Origin: an uncultured Bdellovibrio sp.
GTDB taxonomy: Bacteria; Bdellovibrionota; Bdellovibrionia; Bdellovibrionales; Bdellovibrionaceae
Assembly: GCF_946478835.1 (NCBI RefSeq)
Contig: NZ_CAMLDV010000169.1
Location: 1-7,384, forward strand
Length of the DNA stretch: 7,384 bases
Direction of reading: 5' to 3'
The stretch's first letter is position 1, and each line of letters starts with the position of its first letter. The position numbers and the translations under genes were made by a program. Below the pieces are notes generated by a model. The model was not told where the DNA came from. It worked only from the letters and a program-made list of their open reading frames with translations, and made no database searches. Shown here one piece after another: positions 1 to 4,773 of this stretch.

Positions 1-952
1 GAGCTTTCTTCGCTAAAACGTCAGCGCCCGCCGCCTTGTTCTTTTGATAAGTATCAAATCCTGAAAAAAGCGGAATACTAAGTTTTAAAGCGTACTGGGA
101 CTCATTAAACTCCCAAGGAGTGTCTTCTGTAGGAGTGATTCTGCCAAAGCTATAGACGAAATCAAGAGACGGGAGAAACTCTGATTTGATTTCATTTTTC
201 TCACTTTCACTAAAACGACTTAAAAGGTGGGATCGCTGCACATCAAGGTTTTCCTCTGGCGCATGGGCAGGAAAATTTGCAAGTGCCGTAAAGTCTTCAT
301 AAGAAATTTTCTCAAGCTCGGCATCATCAATATCGCCTCCAAAAAGCTGCACAAGTTTGTGATGGGCTTCTTGATGGAACTGATCAATCTGGCGTTTTTG
401 AATGCGCAGTTCTTCTTCTCTTAAATCGAATTCGAGATTGTCGACAGAGCTCGTCAGACCCGAAGAAACTTTTTTTGCGGCCATTTTCTTTTGTTCTTTG
501 GTGATGTTCTCTTCTTTAACAAGAATTTCTTGCAGACGGTGTAGATAGATCATCTCGCCAACGACTTCGGTCAGTTGCTGACGCAGTTCGCGTTTTTTCT
601 TTTCATAGTCGATTTTGGCGATTTGAACTTCAAGAGCCTTTTTGTCGGAGACCGAAACATCGCGGAAGCCTTTAAAAATATTAAGGCGGCCATCGAGATA
701 TCCAAAATAGCCGCGGTCTCTTTCATTTGGATCGTCGAGGTGAACTTCTCCCCAACCGCCAACGGCTTCGAGTGTCGGATAGTAAGAAGAATAAGAGGAT
801 TTGCGCAGTCTCTCTTTTGACGTGATTTCATTTTCTAAAGATTGAAGGCCTTGATTTTTTTCAACCAATTGCTGTTCAAGGGAGCTTAATCCTTTAAGTG
901 CGTAAGCGTTCGCGCTCAATAAAAAAACGATCAAAAGAGAGCTTGTTCTCAT
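1..952 (-). CDS. TolC-family outer-membrane efflux channel, 3' end cut off by the window
   Basis: Outer-membrane channel of a tripartite efflux system, probably the exit duct for the RND pump encoded upstream. The 317 codons present start at an ATG with AGGA six bases upstream. An N-terminal signal peptide (hydrophobic residues 5-17, likely cleavage after NAYA at residue 18) is followed by two halves typical of the outer membrane efflux protein family. Each half has a YPTL/LPSL-type entry (Y58-P59-T60-L61; L260-P261-S262-L263), then a beta-strand region ending in an aliphatic-F-x-G signature (NIFKGF at 91-96; IPLFSGF at 293-299). Long charged alpha-helical, coiled-coil-like stretches lie at about 100-205 and resume at 300 onward. 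Family members are usually 400-480 aa, so roughly 100-150 residues are missing beyond the left edge. It lies 15 bases downstream of the small periplasmic gene on the same strand, as part of one operon. The family is clear. Assignment as a CzcC-type partner rests on gene neighbourhood. Confidence 0.88.
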   Translation of the reverse strand, partial: MRTSSLLIVFLLSANAYALKGLSSLEQQLVEKNQGLQSLENEITSKERLRKSSYSSYYPTLEAVGGWGEVHLDDPNERDRGYFGYLDGRLNIFKGFRDVSVSDKKALEVQIAKIDYEKKKRELRQQLTEVVGEMIYLHRLQEILVKEENITKEQKKMAAKKVSSGLTSSVDNLEFDLREEELRIQKRQIDQFHQEAHHKLVQLFGGDIDDAELEKISYEDFTALANFPAHAPEENLDVQRSHLLSRFSESEKNEIKSEFLPSLDFVYSFGRITPTEDTPWEFNESQYALKLSIPLFSGFDTYQKNKAAGADVLAKKA

Positions 953-967
953 GTCTTTTCCTATACC

Positions 968-1357
968 TTATTTTTCAACTTGAAACTTAAAACTGTCTTT
1001 TTTACCGGAAGTTTCTGTCGTCACGTTCACTTCAAGACGATAAGCATTTTTAAAATCCACTTGGGTTACAAACGCGCCGTCTTTGTTTTCAAGTTTCAAA
1101 TTTTCTGCTTTGCCTTTAGGTGCTTTTGCTGTGGCTGAGACTTTCACTTGAGATGCATTTAGGTCTTTTCCTTCGTGAGAAACAGGATAGATTTTTAGTT
1201 CTGTTCCGGAAACCATGTACTCAAGATTGATTTCTTTTCCAGGCAGAGCGGTGCCTCCGTGAACGGCTTTAACCACTCCCGGAGTTTCGTGGCCTTCATG
1301 GGCTAGAACCGGTTGTAGAAACAAGATCGTGCTGAGCGTGATTAAAATATTTTTCAT
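968..1357 (-). CDS. small exported, histidine-bearing protein of the metal-efflux operon (function unknown)
   Basis: A 129-aa protein with a classical Sec signal peptide (MKN start, hydrophobic residues 4-18, VLA just before a likely cleavage after residue 19), so it should be periplasmic. The mature protein would begin HEGHE, with further histidines at 33 and 61, and is otherwise lysine-rich, beta-strand-like and free of cysteine. The pattern HGG (33-35), a Gly-x-x-hydrophobic segment and TELKIYPVSHEGKDL (52-66) resembles the N-terminal metal-binding extension of CzcB/CusB-type adaptors, here as a free-standing protein. That resemblance is by eye. It sits between the RND pump and the TolC channel and its ribosome binding site overlaps the pump's stop codon, so it is co-expressed and probably translationally coupled. 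A periplasmic metal chaperone or metal-binding accessory is the best inference. It is not an RND adaptor: it is far too short and lacks the hairpin and lipoyl halves. Confidence 0.8.
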   Translation of the reverse strand: MKNILITLSTILFLQPVLAHEGHETPGVVKAVHGGTALPGKEINLEYMVSGTELKIYPVSHEGKDLNASQVKVSATAKAPKGKAENLKLENKDGAFVTQVDFKNAYRLEVNVTTETSGKKDSFKFQVEK

Positions 1358-1361
1358 AGAT

Positions 1362-1367
1362 TCTCCT
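1362..1367 (-). promoter_or_regulatory. ribosome binding site overlapping the RND pump stop codon
   Basis: On the minus strand the pump gene ends CAT CAC CAT TAG and the stop runs directly into AGGAGA, which lies four bases before the ATG of the small exported protein. The overlap of stop codon and Shine-Dalgarno sequence suggests translational coupling, where ribosomes finishing the pump help initiation of the next gene. Confidence 0.75.
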
Positions 1368-4300
1368 AATGGTGTGTTGGTTGTAGTTCTATTTCTTTTG
1401 ATTTTATGTTTTGTTCCGCGGATTTTCTTCCAAAATGAAAGAAGACGGTCGGCGTTACGAACATATCTAAGAGTGTGGAGCTGATCAAGCCACCGACAAT
1501 AACGACCGCCACAGGATGAAGAATTTCTTTTCCTGGGTCGCCTTTGGCTAAGACCAACGGAAGAAGTCCTAAAATCGCCGTCAGAGCTGTCATCAAAACA
1601 GGGACGAGCCTTTCTAGTGAACCACGAATGACCATTTCTTTCGTGAACTGTTCTCCTTCGTATTTCATCAGGTGCAGATAGTGTGAAATCATCATAATTC
1701 CATTACGACTTGCGATTCCGCACAAGGTGATAAAAGCCACCATAGTTGCGATTGAAAAAGATCTGTCTGTCAGGAAAATAGCGACCAAGCTTCCAATCAA
1801 CGCCATCGGAATGTTAAGCATAATCTGAACGGCGATAAAAGAAGACTTAAAGTGAGCGTAAAGAACAATAAAGATGCCGATCAATGACAAAACACCTAAA
1901 AGCAGAATCAAACGGCTGGCCGAACGCTGACTTTCAAATTGCCCGCCATACTGAAGAAAGTAGCCTTCAGGGACTTTCACGTCGTTTTGGATGCGTTTTT
2001 GAATATCCATCACCAGACTGTCGAGATCACGTCCTGAAGAGTTCGCGGAAACCACAATTCTTCTTTGCGCATTCTCACGGCTGATTTGATTGGGACCTTG
2101 GGACTCATAAACGTCCGCAATTTTTTCCAACGTGATCTTCGTTCCATCGGGCATAATTTTTAAAGGCGTCTTTTTGATCAGCTCTAAATTAGCGCGGGAA
2201 TGGTCGTCAAAGCGCATGTACACGTTGAAAGTTCTTTGTTGCTCAAGCACCTGACTGATCACTTCACCATTCAAGGCTTTTTCTAAAGTCTCTGAAAGAT
2301 CTCCAAGCACAATACCGTATTTGCCGGCATCTTCTCGCAAGAGCTGGATTTTTACTTGCGGAATAAGAACTTGTTGTTCTACCTGCAGATCGACAAGACC
2401 CGGAGTGCCTTCAAGCGCTTTATAAATTTCCGCCGCCTTAGCACGAAGAACATTTAAATCACTTCCGAAAACTTTCACGGCAATTTGCGCGCGGACACCT
2501 GAAAGAAGGTGATCGAGTCTATGAGAAATGGGCTGGCCGATATTAATGAACACTCCAGAAACTTGTTTTAGTTTTTCGCGCATCTCTTGCAGAACGATTT
2601 CACGAGGACGACCGCCTTCTTTAAAATCGACGTCGATTTCGGAAGAATGCACTCCTTCTGCATGTTCATCAAGTTCCGCACGCCCTGTGCGACGGGCGAC
2701 GGATTTGATTTCAGGAATAGACAGAAGAAGGTTTTCGATCTGCAGGCCCAGTTTATTGGATTCCTCTAGCGAGATTCCAGGCTGGGCCAGGGCGCTGATC
2801 GTGGCTGTTCCTTCGTTGAATTTAGGCAAGAAATCACGACCCATAAAGGGAATTAAAAGCAGAGAGGCTGCGAACAGCGCCACGGCCCCACCCATCACAA
2901 GGCGATAATGATCCAGGGCTTTCACAAGAACTTTGCGGTCCCAGGCTTTGAGCATTTTTACGAGCTTTCCATCTTCGTGCTCAGCAAATTTGTCTTTGCT
3001 TAAAAGAACAGAGCATAAGACGGGCGTGATTGTTAAAGAGACGAACAGGGAAGCAATCAATGAAATGATATAGGCCACACCGAGCGGAATAAAGAGACGT
3101 CCTTCAATGCCGCTCATATAAAAGAGTGGCAAAAAGACGAGAACAACAATAATCGTTGCAAAGACGATGGAATTGCGGACCTCCGACGAGGCATTGTAAA
3201 CGACCTGCAATGCGGGCAGGGGATGGGCCAATTTTTTATTTTCTTTAAGACGACGAAAGACATTCTCTACGTCGACGATAGCATCGTCGACAAGCTCACC
3301 AATCGCAACGGCCAAACCTCCCAGTGTCATGGTATTGACGGAAAGTCCGAAATAATGAAAGACGATGGCGGTAACAAGTAAAGACAAAGGAATAGCCGTC
3401 AAGGTGATGGCGGTCGTACGAATATTTAAAAGGAATAAGAAAAGAACGATAAACACTAAAATCGTTCCGTCGCGAAGGGCTTCTTTGACGTTATCTGTAG
3501 CGGCTTCAATAAAGTGTGATTGTTTAAAAAGATCTTTTGTTAGAGTCGCGCCCGGAGGAAGAGCTTTTTCTAAATCTTGAAGGGCTGTATCTACAGCTTT
3601 TGTAAGCTCAATGGTATTTGCGCCGGGTTGTTTTTGAATGCTCAAGATAACAGCTGGCTGGCCATTCACACTTCCGTCACCGCGTTTGATTTGCGCTCCG
3701 ATTTTTACTTCGGCAATGTCTTTTACGAAAACAGGTTTTCCCAAGTGAAGTCCGACCACAGTATTGGCAATGTCTTCTTCAGAGCGTATCGTTCCGATAT
3801 TGCGGATCAGGAATTCTTTTTTATCGATATCGATGTATCCGCCAGTCGTGTTTAAGCTGATTTTTGAAAGGGCTTTTTCAATATCTTCTAAAGGTAGCTG
3901 TGCTTTTTGAATTTTCTCGGCCGATAAAAGAATTTGATATTGTTTTACCCCACCTCCGATGGAGATCACTTGCGCAACTCCAGGAATTGCTAACAAGCGG
4001 GGGCGAATCGTCCAGTCTGCTAAGGTGCGCAAATCCAAAGGGCTGACTTTGCCGTCCGCAGAAGAAAGACCAATGAGCTGAATTTCTCCCATAATGGAAG
4101 CAATCGGTCCCATGACAGGAGTGACTCCTTGAGGGAGTTTTTCTTTGGCAAGCTGAAGTTTTTCGGCCACCAACTGACGGTTGCGGTAAATATCCGTTTC
4201 CCAGCCAAATTCCACATAGATGACGGAAAGCCCAATGCCTGTCGTGGAACGAACCCTTTCAACTCCGGGAAGTCCGTTTAAAACGGTCTCTAGCGGTAAA

Positions 4301-4497
4301 GTGACTAAAGTTTCAACCTCTTCGGGAGCCATGCCCGGAGCTTCGGTCATGATATTCACAGTGGGACGGTTGAGGTCCGGAAAGACATCCACGGGCATTT
4401 GACTCACAGTAAAAAGGCCGTAAGCCATGATCAGCACACCCAGGGCAATGACAAAAAGGCGGTGGGTGAGTGAAAAACGAATGATCCGGTCTAGCAT
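1366..4497 (-). CDS. czcA: heavy-metal RND efflux transporter, CzcA/CusA family
   Basis: Inner-membrane proton/metal antiporter that forms the trimeric core of a tripartite efflux pump. At 1043 aa it has the usual family length. TM1 is at about 13-33. A large periplasmic domain follows (34-335), TM2-TM6 lie at about 344-497 and TM7 at about 533-550. A second periplasmic domain (551-862) and TM8-TM12 (863-1017) complete it. TM4 carries GELVDDAIVDVEN (400-412), whose acidic residues D404, D405, D409 and E411 match the proton-relay position of metal RND pumps. FPDLNRP near residue 39 and GRAE (605-608) are also family hallmarks. The second periplasmic domain is rich in possible metal ligands (H612, E614, H617, E620, H659, H663), and the C-terminus ends in THH. 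I chose the ATG at 4497 because AGAGGAG lies five bases upstream and MLDRIIRFSL is a standard family N-terminus. An in-frame TTG at 4557 would add 20 atypical residues. It is the first gene of the operon seen here. The substrate is probably a divalent metal, but this is not settled by sequence. Confidence 0.95.
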   Translation of the reverse strand: MLDRIIRFSLTHRLFVIALGVLIMAYGLFTVSQMPVDVFPDLNRPTVNIMTEAPGMAPEEVETLVTLPLETVLNGLPGVERVRSTTGIGLSVIYVEFGWETDIYRNRQLVAEKLQLAKEKLPQGVTPVMGPIASIMGEIQLIGLSSADGKVSPLDLRTLADWTIRPRLLAIPGVAQVISIGGGVKQYQILLSAEKIQKAQLPLEDIEKALSKISLNTTGGYIDIDKKEFLIRNIGTIRSEEDIANTVVGLHLGKPVFVKDIAEVKIGAQIKRGDGSVNGQPAVILSIQKQPGANTIELTKAVDTALQDLEKALPPGATLTKDLFKQSHFIEAATDNVKEALRDGTILVFIVLFLFLLNIRTTAITLTAIPLSLLVTAIVFHYFGLSVNTMTLGGLAVAIGELVDDAIVDVENVFRRLKENKKLAHPLPALQVVYNASSEVRNSIVFATIIVVLVFLPLFYMSGIEGRLFIPLGVAYIISLIASLFVSLTITPVLCSVLLSKDKFAEHEDGKLVKMLKAWDRKVLVKALDHYRLVMGGAVALFAASLLLIPFMGRDFLPKFNEGTATISALAQPGISLEESNKLGLQIENLLLSIPEIKSVARRTGRAELDEHAEGVHSSEIDVDFKEGGRPREIVLQEMREKLKQVSGVFINIGQPISHRLDHLLSGVRAQIAVKVFGSDLNVLRAKAAEIYKALEGTPGLVDLQVEQQVLIPQVKIQLLREDAGKYGIVLGDLSETLEKALNGEVISQVLEQQRTFNVYMRFDDHSRANLELIKKTPLKIMPDGTKITLEKIADVYESQGPNQISRENAQRRIVVSANSSGRDLDSLVMDIQKRIQNDVKVPEGYFLQYGGQFESQRSASRLILLLGVLSLIGIFIVLYAHFKSSFIAVQIMLNIPMALIGSLVAIFLTDRSFSIATMVAFITLCGIASRNGIMMISHYLHLMKYEGEQFTKEMVIRGSLERLVPVLMTALTAILGLLPLVLAKGDPGKEILHPVAVVIVGGLISSTLLDMFVTPTVFFHFGRKSAEQNIKSKEIELQPTHH

Positions 4498-4502
4498 GCA
4501 AA

Positions 4503-4509
4503 CTCCTCT
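4503..4509 (-). promoter_or_regulatory. ribosome binding site that fixes the RND pump start
   Basis: On the minus strand AGAGGAG lies five bases upstream of the ATG at 4495-4497. No comparable purine-rich site precedes the alternative in-frame TTG at 4555-4557, so this site decides the start codon. Confidence 0.8.
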
Positions 4510-4565
4510 GCCGTAACTGTCTCTATTAAGAGGCGACGAGGCACTTTGTGACAACAAATTTATAT

Positions 4566-4596
4566 ATATTACGCACGGTTCGTGCCAGAGGTTGAA
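4566..4596 (-). promoter_or_regulatory. candidate promoter of the metal-efflux operon with a long spacer
   Basis: Reading the minus strand, TTCAAC (4591-4596) and TAATAT (4566-4571) are separated by 19 bp. The -10 is reasonable but the -35 matches TTGACA at only three positions. The 19-bp spacer, with a short inverted repeat almost centred in it, has the geometry of MerR-type metal-responsive promoters. An alternative pairing is CTGGCA (4583-4588) with TATAAA (4559-4564), spacer 18. Either would start transcription around 4550-4560, downstream of or at the rejected TTG start, in agreement with the ATG at 4497. Confidence 0.35.
4573..4585. promoter_or_regulatory. short inverted repeat, possible operator
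   Basis: GCACG-GTT-CGTGC: perfect 5-bp arms around a 3-bp centre. It is next to the TA-rich -10 candidate of the efflux operon. It is too short to act as a terminator and has no T-run, so an operator is the likelier role if it has one. Arms this short can occur by chance. Confidence 0.3.
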
Positions 4597-4715
4597 TTTC
4601 CCTTCGAAGATGCAAAAACTTTAGACAAAAAAAGAAACATATTTTGAGAGTCATTGAAAGCGTCAAACAATTGGTGAGACCACTAGTTCATGATGATCCA
4701 GTGTGGCCAAAAAAG

Positions 4716-4742
4716 TTGAGAGCGTTCGGCGAACTTTGTAAT
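4716..4742 (+). promoter_or_regulatory. weak candidate promoter of the lipoprotein gene
   Basis: TTGAGA (4716-4721) and TGTAAT (4737-4742) lie 15 bp apart. The -10 matches TATAAT at five of six positions and the -35 matches TTGACA at four, but the spacer is shorter than the usual 16-18 bp. It would give a leader of about 25 bases containing the palindrome and the ribosome binding site. Confidence 0.3.
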
Positions 4743-4745
4743 CCT

Positions 4746-4757
4746 GTTATTAATAAC
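4746..4757. promoter_or_regulatory. perfect 12-bp palindrome just upstream of the lipoprotein ribosome binding site
   Basis: GTTATTAATAAC is identical to its reverse complement and lies five bases before AGGAG. Its position near the expected transcription start suggests a repressor site or a site acting on the leader. It has no central loop, so it would not form a strong RNA hairpin. No regulator in the window can be linked to it. Confidence 0.35.
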
Positions 4758-4762
4758 CACAC

Positions 4763-4767
4763 AGGAG
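4763..4767 (+). promoter_or_regulatory. ribosome binding site of the lipoprotein gene
   Basis: AGGAG lies six bases before the ATG at 4774-4776. This spacing, together with the lipoprotein signal that follows directly, fixes the start. Confidence 0.8.
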
Positions 4768-4773
4768 TCGCCC

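Larger units (their letters stand above)
4498..4773. other. divergent intergenic region between the efflux operon and the lipoprotein gene
   Basis: A 276-bp region with starts facing outwards on both sides, so it must hold the promoters for both genes unless the efflux operon is transcribed from elsewhere. It is more AT-rich than the genes, with an alternating TA run at 4560-4569, a short inverted repeat at 4573-4585 and a perfect palindrome at 4746-4757. I see no convincing small gene: an open frame at 4644-4871 lacks a ribosome binding site and runs into the lipoprotein gene in another frame. No rho-independent terminator or tRNA is visible. Confidence 0.75.

Noticed and set aside
2528..2908. 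126-aa plus-strand open frame inside the RND pump gene
   Set aside because: Fully antisense to conserved pump sequence; arginine/serine-rich composition typical of an antisense shadow.
4498..4557. 20-residue N-terminal extension of the RND pump from a TTG start
   Set aside because: No ribosome binding site before the TTG, the extension is not hydrophobic or family-like, and the ATG at 4497 has a strong site and a standard N-terminus.
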